Assembly (NCBI GenBank): GCA_965205925.1
Contig: OZ242183.1
Location: 1,612,001 to 1,676,000 of the forward strand
Length of the DNA stretch: 64,000 nt
Source: CAYRJD01 sp965205925
GTDB taxonomy: Bacteria > Actinomycetota > Acidimicrobiia > Acidimicrobiales > Poriferisodalaceae
Reading direction: 5' to 3'
Part shown: positions 51,108 to 59,121 of the stretch, piece after piece
Layout: each line of letters opens with the position of its first letter
How positions within the stretch are numbered: the stretch's first letter is position 1
Notes under the pieces: generated by a model
Database searches by the model: none
Told to the model about the DNA's origin: nothing
The model's input: only the letters and a program-made list of their open reading frames with translations
Program-made: the position numbers and the translations under genes

Positions 51108-51130
51108 GGAGACTAGTTTTGCTAGTCTCC
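51108..51130 (-). terminator. Hairpin over the ftsK stop codon
   Basis: Perfect 9-bp arms GGAGACTAG and CTAGTCTCC with a 5-base loop. On the minus strand the ftsK TAG stop lies in the first arm. A T7 run follows only after nine bases, inside the start of the SMP-30 gene, so it is not a classic terminator but may attenuate transcription or hide the next start. Confidence 0.5.
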
Positions 51131-53653
51131 AGAGTTCAAGTTGCTTAGCTCTTCCTGGGTCATAAGCACGTCGCGAGCTTTGGAGCCTTGTGAAGGTCCA
51201 ACCACGCCGCGTTGTTCCAATAGATCCATCAACCGGCCGGCTCGCGCAAAGCCGACCTTTAGCTTGCGCTGCAACATTGAGGTTGAGCCAAGCTGAGATT
51301 CCACCACTATGACCAGTGCTTGATTCATTAGTTCGTCATCGGAGCTATCGCCGTTGCTGGCTTGACGCATACCGCCAGCGGAGGCTGAAGAAGATTCGTG
51401 CTGGTCGACGCCGGTTATGTAGCTATCACCAGGTGCTTGACGCAGCCAGTGCGCTACCACCCGATGAACTTCGGCTTCGGACACCCAACAGCCCTGCACT
51501 CGTTGCAACACGTTGTTGTTGGCCTCCACGAGCAGCATGTCACCGCGGCCGACCAAACGCTCTGCGCCTGGTTGATCAAGAATTACGCGACTATCTGCCA
51601 GGCTTGACACCGCAAAGGCCATGCGGCTGGGGATGTTGGCTTTGATGACGCCGGTAATGACATTGACCGAAGGTCGTTGAGTGGCGATCACCAGGTGTAT
51701 GCCGACTGCGCGCGCCATCTGCGCTATGCGCGTGATGGTGTCCTCAACATCACGCGCGGCAACCATCATTAGATCGTTCAACTCGTCAACCACTACGACA
51801 ATGAACGGCATGCGTTCGTGTTCTTGCTCGTCGGTGAACTCGGCGCGCACTTCGGAGACTATTTCAGCGGTTGTAGTCGTTTCGGATGCTGTGTCTGGCT
51901 CGATGCCGCTGTCAGCTTGCGAGCTTGCGGCAAGTAGGCCAGTGTCGAAGGCTTCGTTGTAGCCAGTGACGTCTCGGAAGCCTGCACTCGACAGCACGTC
52001 ATAGCGGCGTTCCATTTCGGACACCACCCATGCCAAGGCATTGGCAGCTTTCTTGGGGTTGGTGACAACTCCGGTAAGTAGGTGCGGTAGGCGGTCGTAT
52101 TGACCTAGCTCTACTCGCTTGGGATCGATCAGGATCATTCTCACATCGTCTGGTGTGGTGCGCATTAGCAAGGATGTGATTAGGGAGTTGATGCAGGATG
52201 ATTTGCCAGAGCCGGTAGCACCAGCGATCAATAAGTGAGGCATGGTCGCTAGGTTTGCCATCACTTCGCTGCCAGAGATATCTCTACCTAGCGCAACTTG
52301 CAATGGGTGCTTAGCTTTTGCAGCGTTGTCGCTGTCGAGGATGTCTCCCAACGAAACAAGTCTTCGGCGAGCATTTGGGACTTCTACTCCAATGGCGGAA
52401 CGGCCTGGAATGGGAGCCAAAATTCGTACATCGGTTGCGGCCATGGCGTAGGCAATGTCTCGATGAAGACTGGTGATGCGCGCTACTTTGACTCCACTGC
52501 CCAGAGTCAGCTCGTAGCGAGTAACCGTTGGGCCTTCCTCGGTGCCGATGACCTGAGCTTCAACGCCGTGACTTGCTAGTGCGTTTTTGAGTCGCTCTGC
52601 TCCGGCTTGTAGCTGAGCTAATGACTCATTTTTTTGCCGTGTTGTTTCGGCAGCGGCCTGGGTTGTGTGTTCGAGTAATGCCAGGCTTGGTAGTTCCCAT
52701 TGCGGATCTGAAGCCTTGTCAGATGTGCTTTGGTTTGCCTTAGCAGAGCTTGCTTTGGATTGACTGACCTTGGTTGATTTGGTCTGGCTTGAGGTCGGCT
52801 GCGTGCTGATCGGTGCAGCAGTGCTAGCTAGGTCTGACTCTTCGTCGGTTGAAACGGTTGCGTTGGCTGCATCACTAGGCAGCTCGGCATCGTTTGGCTT
52901 AGCGGCATCGGGTAACTCGCTAACGAACTCGCCAAAATGCGGGTCTTCGGCAGGTGCTTGTTCAGATGTGTCAAAGGCAGTGCCTTCTTTGGCTATATCT
53001 TCTTTGCCGAGGCTTTGAAGGTTGTTTGCTATTGCTCTGTAGCCGAGTCGTAGCCAGCCGAAAACCGTTGCTGTTACTCGCCCGCAGCCGTGCAGCACCT
53101 GGCGAAGACTCACATTCAAAATCACAATGACCGAAAACAGCACCAGTAGCGCCAAGATCGCCCAAGTGGCGGTGCGCTCTACTAGCGCCTCTAGTGGAGT
53201 GACTAAAACGGCTCCTGCTAGACCGCCACCTTCGCGTAGGGCATCTAGGTCTGGCCCGAAGCCATCGGCGTCGGAAGCCAAATGAGTAATGCCGGTAAAG
53301 GCGACTGACAACAACGCCAAACCAAAGGTCGCTCGCAACCCACGTTCAGATGAACGACCCAAGATCAACTCAAGGGCAGCCCATAGCAGCACTATCGGAG
53401 CCACATAACGAAAAACTCCGACCGCTACAGCCAGGGAGCTCTGTAGTACGTCACCAACAGTTCCGGCGCGGTCACCAAATAAGGCAAGCCCGCTGATTAC
53501 CGCTAGCGCAATCAATACAAGCGCTATCAGTTCTCGTGATCGACTCCGAGCGGTATCAGCTACTACATCGCCGAAGGAACGCTTGGCAGAACTACTGCCG
53601 GAGCCATTGCTGGCACGTTGAGCAGGTTTCTTGCTGGGTGAGCGATTTGCCAC
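51122..53653 (-). CDS. ftsK: DNA translocase FtsK/SpoIIIE
   Basis: Septum-bound motor that moves chromosome ends during division; 843 residues. Four or so hydrophobic segments at about 35-200 anchor it; a Ser/Ala/Thr-rich linker follows. The motor has GATGSGKSS near 478, the Walker B region MPFIVVVVDELNDLMM and the IATQRPSVNVITG arginine-finger segment. The C-terminal gamma winged helix (KLKVGFARAGRLMDLLEQRG) reads polar KOPS-type sequences. GTG start. It follows RNase J by 65 bases, as in other actinobacteria. Confidence 0.96.
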   Translation of the reverse strand: MANRSPSKKPAQRASNGSGSSSAKRSFGDVVADTARSRSRELIALVLIALAVISGLALFGDRAGTVGDVLQSSLAVAVGVFRYVAPIVLLWAALELILGRSSERGLRATFGLALLSVAFTGITHLASDADGFGPDLDALREGGGLAGAVLVTPLEALVERTATWAILALLVLFSVIVILNVSLRQVLHGCGRVTATVFGWLRLGYRAIANNLQSLGKEDIAKEGTAFDTSEQAPAEDPHFGEFVSELPDAAKPNDAELPSDAANATVSTDEESDLASTAAPISTQPTSSQTKSTKVSQSKASSAKANQSTSDKASDPQWELPSLALLEHTTQAAAETTRQKNESLAQLQAGAERLKNALASHGVEAQVIGTEEGPTVTRYELTLGSGVKVARITSLHRDIAYAMAATDVRILAPIPGRSAIGVEVPNARRRLVSLGDILDSDNAAKAKHPLQVALGRDISGSEVMANLATMPHLLIAGATGSGKSSCINSLITSLLMRTTPDDVRMILIDPKRVELGQYDRLPHLLTGVVTNPKKAANALAWVVSEMERRYDVLSSAGFRDVTGYNEAFDTGLLAASSQADSGIEPDTASETTTTAEIVSEVRAEFTDEQEHERMPFIVVVVDELNDLMMVAARDVEDTITRIAQMARAVGIHLVIATQRPSVNVITGVIKANIPSRMAFAVSSLADSRVILDQPGAERLVGRGDMLLVEANNNVLQRVQGCWVSEAEVHRVVAHWLRQAPGDSYITGVDQHESSSASAGGMRQASNGDSSDDELMNQALVIVVESQLGSTSMLQRKLKVGFARAGRLMDLLEQRGVVGPSQGSKARDVLMTQEELSNLNSGD

Positions 53654-53718
53654 TATTGCGAGAGTACCTGTGGCTTTACGCCCAAGCGGAGACTGTGCTA
53701 GCTGGGTTGTGGTGCTCG

Positions 53719-55440
53719 CTAATCCGCAACCATCACCGTTACTTCGATGGCAGCGTTTAGCCGTGTTCGTTGACCCACATAGCGTCCCGTGGTGCGACGT
53801 ATCTGGCGCTTCAGGTTGGCTGGGTCAAGTCGCCCGCGCGGCTTTGACTTGCGGGATCTGTTGCGTTTGCCGCCTCCACCCTGGGGTTTGTTTGTGTTAT
53901 CAGTGGCATTCTGGACCGTTTCAGCAATCTTGGTTTTTAGCTCTCTTAGCAGTGCCACATTGGTAGCGGTGTCAATCCAACCCTTGGTGGTTATGTCGGG
54001 TGGGCAAATCATCTCGCCTTTTTTGTTTAGCGCGACGGTTACATGCACTAGCCCAGCGTTGCTGAGTTGCACTCTTTGGGCTAACAACTGTGAGGTCACC
54101 TCATTGTTTGCGGTGTCAAACATCACAGGAGGCACATCGATCTCGCCCGCCACTTTCAAGGTGTCGTCGTCTATGCGTAGGCGCGCGCCATCTGTCACCA
54201 CCACCACCTGAGATGGGTCGATTCCAGCTTCTATCGCCAATCCGGCGTGGCGAGTGAGCATGTGGAACTCACCCTCAATCGGAACGAACCATTCCGGACG
54301 AGCCGTCTGGATTAGGTCTTTAAGGTCGTCGCGACGAGCGTGTCCGCTGGTGTGTACTTTTTCCTGGCCGTCGTGAATCACCTCAGCACCTAGTCGACTC
54401 AGCTTGTTGACAACCCCGAACACCGATCTCTCGTTTCCGGGGATCGGGTGGCTTGACAGCATCACCACGTCGCCTGGTTTGATGTGCAAAGACTCGTGTT
54501 CACCATTCGCTAGCTGCGATAGAGCTGCTCGATGCTCACCCTGGGAGCCAGTACACACGACACAAACCTGACCTTTATCAAAGTCGCCAAGACTCGAAAT
54601 CGGCTTAATCCGTTTTTCGGGCACATCCAATAGGCCCAGATCACGAGCGATTCGAACGTTGTTGACCATGGAACGGCCCAGCGGAAATATGTACCGGCCT
54701 TGTTCGCAGGCCACGTCAATGATCTGTTGCACGCGATGAAGATGGCTAGCAAAGCAACTTACGATCAGTCGTCTCCCCGTGTAGTTCGGAAATAGTCGTC
54801 GGAACGTGTCGCCAATCTCAGACTCCGATGGTGTACGACCAGGGCTGTCTGCATTGGTGGAGTCGGACATCAGCAATCGGATACCTGGTTTGGCTGAAAG
54901 TTCGGCCAGCCGTTTGAGGTCGGTCTGCCTGCCATCCACGGGTCTATTGTCGATTTTGAAATCGCCGGTGTGGACCAGCACTCCTTGTGGGGTGTGGATG
55001 ATCACGCACAGGCTTTGCGGCACCGAATGAGTGATTGGGATTACCTCCACGTCAAACGGACCGATTTGTCGCCGTTCTCCGTCAGCCAAAGTGTGTGTTT
55101 TGCTGGTCTTGGCTAGGCGAGCTTCTTTTAGTTTCTGGTTGGCTAAGGCCATTGAGAAGGGTGATCCAAATACGGGAGCGCCAGTTGCCGCAACAAAGCG
55201 GGCCACACCGCCCACATGATCTTCATGGCCGTGTGTTACGAGCAATCCGACTACGTCGTCGGCTCGGCTAGACAGCCAGTTGATGTCTGGGAATAGTCCA
55301 TTGATCGAAGGCATCGAAGAATCAGAAAACATGATCCCGTAATCGATGACCAGCAGCTTTTTATTGACTTCGATAACGGTGCAGTTTCGACCAACCTCGC
55401 CAAGACCGCCTAAGAAAGTAACACCGACAGGCGCTGTCAG
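53719..55440 (-). CDS. rnj: Ribonuclease J, CTG start overlapping dapA stop
   Basis: MBL/beta-CASP ribonuclease with endo- and 5'-exonuclease activity in RNA decay and rRNA maturation. From the CTG the protein has 573 residues, normal for the family: FLGGLGEVGRNC, then VIDYGIMFSD, then zinc motif HGHEDH (His70, His72, Asp74, His75), and a basic C-terminal tail KRNRSRKSKPRGR. The first canonical start is the ATG at 55332, which would delete the first conserved strands. CTG at 55440-55438 overlaps the dapA stop as CTGA and lies a few bases after AAAGGGAGA, a strong ribosome binding site. Confidence 0.94.
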   Translation of the reverse strand: MTAPVGVTFLGGLGEVGRNCTVIEVNKKLLVIDYGIMFSDSSMPSINGLFPDINWLSSRADDVVGLLVTHGHEDHVGGVARFVAATGAPVFGSPFSMALANQKLKEARLAKTSKTHTLADGERRQIGPFDVEVIPITHSVPQSLCVIIHTPQGVLVHTGDFKIDNRPVDGRQTDLKRLAELSAKPGIRLLMSDSTNADSPGRTPSESEIGDTFRRLFPNYTGRRLIVSCFASHLHRVQQIIDVACEQGRYIFPLGRSMVNNVRIARDLGLLDVPEKRIKPISSLGDFDKGQVCVVCTGSQGEHRAALSQLANGEHESLHIKPGDVVMLSSHPIPGNERSVFGVVNKLSRLGAEVIHDGQEKVHTSGHARRDDLKDLIQTARPEWFVPIEGEFHMLTRHAGLAIEAGIDPSQVVVVTDGARLRIDDDTLKVAGEIDVPPVMFDTANNEVTSQLLAQRVQLSNAGLVHVTVALNKKGEMICPPDITTKGWIDTATNVALLRELKTKIAETVQNATDNTNKPQGGGGKRNRSRKSKPRGRLDPANLKRQIRRTTGRYVGQRTRLNAAIEVTVMVAD

Positions 55441-56327
55441 GATTCTCCCTTTAGCCGTGCGTAAACCTGACGTGCAGTGTCTTCTAGGCCGGCTGGTGTG
55501 GGTCCCATTGGTAGGCGAGGCTCGCCTACAGGTAGTCCCAACGTTCGCAGCATGGCCTTGGTTGGGACAGGGTTTGGTGCTTCGTCGCTGGTCTCAAAGT
55601 CGAAACTCTCTTGCAGGCGAGCGTTTATTTCACGCGCTTTGACTGCGTCGCCTGACTCCCATGCATCGAACATGGCTACGTGTTCAGGCGCGGACCAATG
55701 AGCGGCCACGCTGATGACACCAACCGCTCCAACAGCCAACAACGGCAGTGTTAGACCGTCATCGCCGGAATACACCTCAAAGCCTTCTGGAGCTTGTGCG
55801 ATGAGGCTTGCGGTTTTGGCTGGATTGCCGGATGCGTCTTTCACTGCCACGATATTTGGCACGTGAGTAGCTAGCGCAAGCAAAGTTGCCGTGTCAATTT
55901 GGCGGCCGGTTCGTACGGGAATGTCGTAAATCACCACTGGTAACTCACTTGCTTGCGCCACTGCTGTGAAGTGGGCAGCTATTCCGGCTTGCGATGGGCG
56001 GTTGTAATACGGGGTGACTACTAGGACGCCCGCTACTCCTAGCTCTGCTGCCTTAGCGGTTTGTTCAATTGAATGTGCGGTGTCATTGGTGCCCGTTCCA
56101 GCAACTACTGGCACAGTCACCGCCTCGGCAACGGTTCGCCACAACTCCCAATCTTCTTCATCGGTCACCGTCGGGCCTTCGCCGGTAGTTCCGGTGAGCA
56201 CTAGGCCTTCGCAACCTTGCTCAACTAGCCAGCGAGCCAATGTCAGTGCCGTGTCAATGTCCAGCGATTCGTCTGAAGCAAAAGGCGTGACCATGGCTGG
56301 TGCGACACGGCCGAACCTAGCAGTCAT
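55437..56327 (-). CDS. dapA: 4-hydroxy-tetrahydrodipicolinate synthase
   Basis: Condenses aspartate semialdehyde with pyruvate at the branch point to lysine and diaminopimelate; 296 residues. The substrate loop TGTTGEGPT, the Tyr in PYYNRPSQAG and the Schiff-base Lys in NIVAVKDASGN are all present. The frame reaches 56423, but the ATG at 56327, preceded by AAGG, begins the family sequence (MTARFGRVAPAMVTPF). It heads the dapA-rnj-ftsK unit. Confidence 0.96.
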   Translation of the reverse strand: MTARFGRVAPAMVTPFASDESLDIDTALTLARWLVEQGCEGLVLTGTTGEGPTVTDEEDWELWRTVAEAVTVPVVAGTGTNDTAHSIEQTAKAAELGVAGVLVVTPYYNRPSQAGIAAHFTAVAQASELPVVIYDIPVRTGRQIDTATLLALATHVPNIVAVKDASGNPAKTASLIAQAPEGFEVYSGDDGLTLPLLAVGAVGVISVAAHWSAPEHVAMFDAWESGDAVKAREINARLQESFDFETSDEAPNPVPTKAMLRTLGLPVGEPRLPMGPTPAGLEDTARQVYARLKGES

Positions 56328-56406
56328 AGGCCTTACGCTAGCCAATGAGCGCTGAGCCACAGTTTTTCTGAAACCAACACTGGAATCATCGCAGTTAGTC
56401 TGCGGT

Positions 56407-56757
56407 ATGACTCTTGTCGGCATTTATGACAGTGATAGCGGTTTTGTTGCGGAACTGCGGTATGCCTTCAACAAGGTGCGCGGGCGCAGTCATTGTTCGT
56501 TGTGTTCAATAACGCATGGCTGGAATCCGATGGGTAAGAAATCTTGGAAACAAGCTCTCGCCAACTCGCAGGTGGACATCAAACTGATTCACCGCGATGA
56601 GGCTGACGAATCACAGCTAGCGGCTGCGAATGGCTTGCCGTGCTTGCTGAAGAGCGTTAACAATCAGTGGGTAGAAGCGATGTCGAACTCGGAGTTAGCA
56701 ACGTTTGAGAATGCGCCGACGGCTTTGCTTGAACGATTAGAGGGCTTGAGCAGTTAG
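56407..56757 (+). CDS. Small hypothetical protein with CxxC motif
   Basis: A 116-residue protein beginning MTLVGIYDSDSGFVAELRYA. It carries Cys30-Ser-Leu-Cys33 followed by His37 (CSLCSITHG) and a later Cys79. The GIYDSDSG opening and the CxxC near residue 30 resemble small GTP-binding-independent thioredoxin-like or metal-binding conserved proteins, but I do not recognise the family with certainty. The gene is divergent from dapA across 79 bases. The composition and reading frame are protein-like throughout. Confidence 0.65.
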   Translation: MTLVGIYDSDSGFVAELRYAFNKVRGRSHCSLCSITHGWNPMGKKSWKQALANSQVDIKLIHRDEADESQLAAANGLPCLLKSVNNQWVEAMSNSELATFENAPTALLERLEGLSS

Positions 56758-56825
56758 AAGTCCTGTTTGGCGGGTCAGCTTGATAGGCCGTCATCTTCTG
56801 GCCGAACTTTTTACGTTGCTAGTGT

Positions 56826-56855
56826 GCTGACACGCGCGCATGGACGCGTGTCAGC
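56826..56855. promoter_or_regulatory. 11-bp inverted repeat upstream of SDR gene
   Basis: Perfect arms GCTGACACGCG and CGCGTGTCAGC are separated by 8 bases, 58 bases before the SDR start codon. Size and symmetry fit a TetR-type operator; no T tract follows, which argues against a terminator of the upstream gene. Confidence 0.55.
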
Positions 56856-56913
56856 GAAGTTTGCGGGACACTTGTCGAGAGTCTTGCGAGAGCCAAGAAT
56901 CAAGGAGATCGTC

Positions 56914-57654
56914 ATGGGAGAGCTAGACGGAAAAGTTGCAATCATCACTGGCGGCGCACGCGGACAAGGGGCGGTTGAGGGTCGGCTTTTTAGCGAAGCC
57001 GGTGCAACGATTGTGTTAACCGATGTGCTTGATGAAGAGGGCGAGAAGACCGCAGGAGAGTTGGGTTGCGATTATTTGCATCACGACGTTGTGGATGAGG
57101 CTGCTTGGGATTCGGTAGTCGCTGACGTAACCGATCGCCATGGCGGTGTCGATGTGTTGGTAAACAATGCCGGTATTTTTCAAGATGCTGGGCTGTTTAC
57201 AACCAGTGTGGATGATTTCCAAAAGGTGATGAACGTGAATGCGCTGGGCGTGTTCTTGGGGATGCAGAAGGTGGGTGAGGTGATGGCTAAGGCTGGAGCG
57301 GGTTCAATCATCAACATCAGCTCGGTGGCTGGTTTGATGGGCCCCAGGAATTGTTTGGCTTACGGCGCTTCAAAGTGGGCAGTTCGCGGAATGACGAAAT
57401 CGGTAGCCAAAGAACTCGGTCACCGTGGTGTGCGCGTCAATTCTGTGCATCCTGGCTTTATTGACACCGAAATGCTAACTCAAACACCTTTGTTCAACAA
57501 AGATGACGAGCTAGCAAGGCGAGCAACGTCATCGGTGCCCTTGGGGCGTGTAGGTGAGGCGATCGAGGTAGGCCAGTTGGTGCTGTTCCTAGCATCTGAC
57601 GCCAGCAGCTACTGCACCGGCCACGAGTTTGTAATAGACGGCGGTCTTACCTAA
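56914..57654 (+). CDS. Short-chain dehydrogenase (3-alpha/20-beta-hydroxysteroid dehydrogenase-like)
   Basis: A 246-residue SDR. The cofactor loop GGARGQGAVEG has the Arg-Gly-Gln-Gly form of bacterial hydroxysteroid and cyclohexanol dehydrogenases; NAD-type Asp in VLTDVLDE, NNAG, Ser in NISSVAGLMGP and Tyr/Lys in YGASKWA follow. The open frame extends to 56767, but the ATG at 56914 has CAAGGAGATC in front and begins homology (MGELDGK). The 11-bp dyad upstream is a possible operator. Substrate probably a sterol or alicyclic alcohol. Confidence 0.9.
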   Translation: MGELDGKVAIITGGARGQGAVEGRLFSEAGATIVLTDVLDEEGEKTAGELGCDYLHHDVVDEAAWDSVVADVTDRHGGVDVLVNNAGIFQDAGLFTTSVDDFQKVMNVNALGVFLGMQKVGEVMAKAGAGSIINISSVAGLMGPRNCLAYGASKWAVRGMTKSVAKELGHRGVRVNSVHPGFIDTEMLTQTPLFNKDDELARRATSSVPLGRVGEAIEVGQLVLFLASDASSYCTGHEFVIDGGLT

Positions 57655-57690
57655 GCCGCCGAGAAACACAGCCGGCGGTCTTACCTAAGC
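57639..57690 (+). repeat. 18-bp direct repeat across the SDR stop codon
   Basis: CGGCGGTCTTACCTAAGC occurs at 57639-57656, encoding the last residues and stop of the SDR gene, and again at 57673-57690. A CCGCCG/CGGCGG stem (57656-57661 with 57673-57678) forms between them, and a CTTTTTT tract lies just after the second copy. Confidence 0.9.
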
Positions 57691-57740
57691 GACCCTTTTT
57701 TCTAAATTTGCCAGGTTTTAGCTTTCAGGTTTTTCAGTCC

Positions 57741-59063
57741 TTAGCCTGCCTCGCTATGGGTGACGGCCGTCTCCCCCATCCATTCTCGCAGAGTGTTTTT
57801 GAGCTTGGTTTGCTGAATAAAAATGTCGTGCTCTGGAGCTACGACATGTCCAGCTTGCGGTGCTTTGAAGTAAAACGACAGCCACTCTTGGCAGCCAGAC
57901 GCGCCCGCGCGTTGTGCCAAATCAAGAAACAAGGCCAGGTCAAGCACGATCGGTGCAGCAAGGATCGAATCGCGACATAAGAAGTCGATCTTTATCTGCA
58001 TCGGATACCCCAACCAGCCGAAGATGTCGATGTTGTCCCAACCCTCTTTGTTGTCGCCACGCGGTGGGTAGTAGTTGATACGCACCACGTGGTCAATGTT
58101 GCCGTAAAGATCTGGGTAGACCTCCGGCTGCAAGATGGTGTCAAGCACTCCGAGCTTGGAAGTCTCTTTGGTTTTAAAGTTTTCTGGATCGTCCAACACT
58201 TCACCGTCACGGTTTCCCAAGATGTTGGTTGAATACCAGCCACGCAGACCCAACATGCGAGCCTTGAGTCCGGGCGCTATCAGTGTCTTCATCAGGGTCT
58301 GTCCGGTTTTGAAGTCCTTGCCGGCTACTGCTACCTGACGAAGTTTTGCAAGCTCAGTCATAGCGGGAGTGTCCACGGTGAGATTGGGGGCACCATTTGC
58401 GAAAGGCACTCCACTTTGGAGCGCGGCGTAGGCGTAGAGCTGGCTCGGTGAAATGTTTTCATCGTTTGCGTCTAGTCCGGCTTCGAAAGCTTCTAGCGAC
58501 GCGTGAACCTCACTGGGTTCTTGATAAGCCTCTGTTGATCCGCACCAAACCATCACCATGCGTGCGCAATCGTTTTCGGTTCCAAACCTTTCGATGTCGG
58601 CGATGAGTGCTTGGGCCTGATCACGTAGGCCTGTTTGGGGTTTCGTGCGAGTAGCAGTGAGGTTTCGTACCCAGCGTTGCTCAAACACGGCGTCCATGCT
58701 GACAACTCCCTCCAGCTCGCTCGAGATGGCGGACATGTCTTCGCCGTTGAGAACTCCTGCAGAACGCGCACCTTCCAAGGCATTGGGGGTGATGGGATCC
58801 CAGCCGCCGAAGACAATGTCGTCTAGGCAAGCAAGTGGTACAAAATCTTTGACGAGCGGATTGCGTTGTTCTGAGCGTGCTCCTAAGCGAATGTGAGCCA
58901 TCTGTGTTACCGAGCCGATAGGTGCGGCAAGACCGCGACGAGTGGCGAGCACTCCAGCGATAAAGGTGGTAGCAACTGCGCCCATGCCTGGTGTCAAAAC
59001 ACCGAGCTTGCCAGTTGCCGGACTGATATTGCTTGCTACTGAGGGGGGAGTCTCTTCTGGCAC
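57741..59063 (-). CDS. ino1: Inositol-3-phosphate synthase
   Basis: NAD-dependent cyclisation of glucose 6-phosphate to myo-inositol 3-phosphate, leading to phosphatidylinositol and mycothiol-type compounds. At 440 residues it is of the longer bacterial form rather than the 360-residue mycobacterial one. GVLTPGMGAVATTFIAG is the NAD loop, and GGSNT-like and KTGQTLMKT (here FKTGQTLMK) and DFLCRDSILAAPIVLDLA segments are characteristic of the family. It stands alone and converges with the SDR gene. Confidence 0.93.
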   Translation of the reverse strand: MPEETPPSVASNISPATGKLGVLTPGMGAVATTFIAGVLATRRGLAAPIGSVTQMAHIRLGARSEQRNPLVKDFVPLACLDDIVFGGWDPITPNALEGARSAGVLNGEDMSAISSELEGVVSMDAVFEQRWVRNLTATRTKPQTGLRDQAQALIADIERFGTENDCARMVMVWCGSTEAYQEPSEVHASLEAFEAGLDANDENISPSQLYAYAALQSGVPFANGAPNLTVDTPAMTELAKLRQVAVAGKDFKTGQTLMKTLIAPGLKARMLGLRGWYSTNILGNRDGEVLDDPENFKTKETSKLGVLDTILQPEVYPDLYGNIDHVVRINYYPPRGDNKEGWDNIDIFGWLGYPMQIKIDFLCRDSILAAPIVLDLALFLDLAQRAGASGCQEWLSFYFKAPQAGHVVAPEHDIFIQQTKLKNTLREWMGETAVTHSEAG

Positions 59064-59121
59064 GGCTCTACGTTAGAGCAGTCGTGCTGTAACTCTTGCC
59101 AGGTGGCACGATTGTTGGCTG

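Noticed and set aside
56767..56913. N-terminal extension of the SDR at 56914
   Set aside because: It would translate through the long dyad, has no ribosome binding site, and the family begins at MGELDGK.
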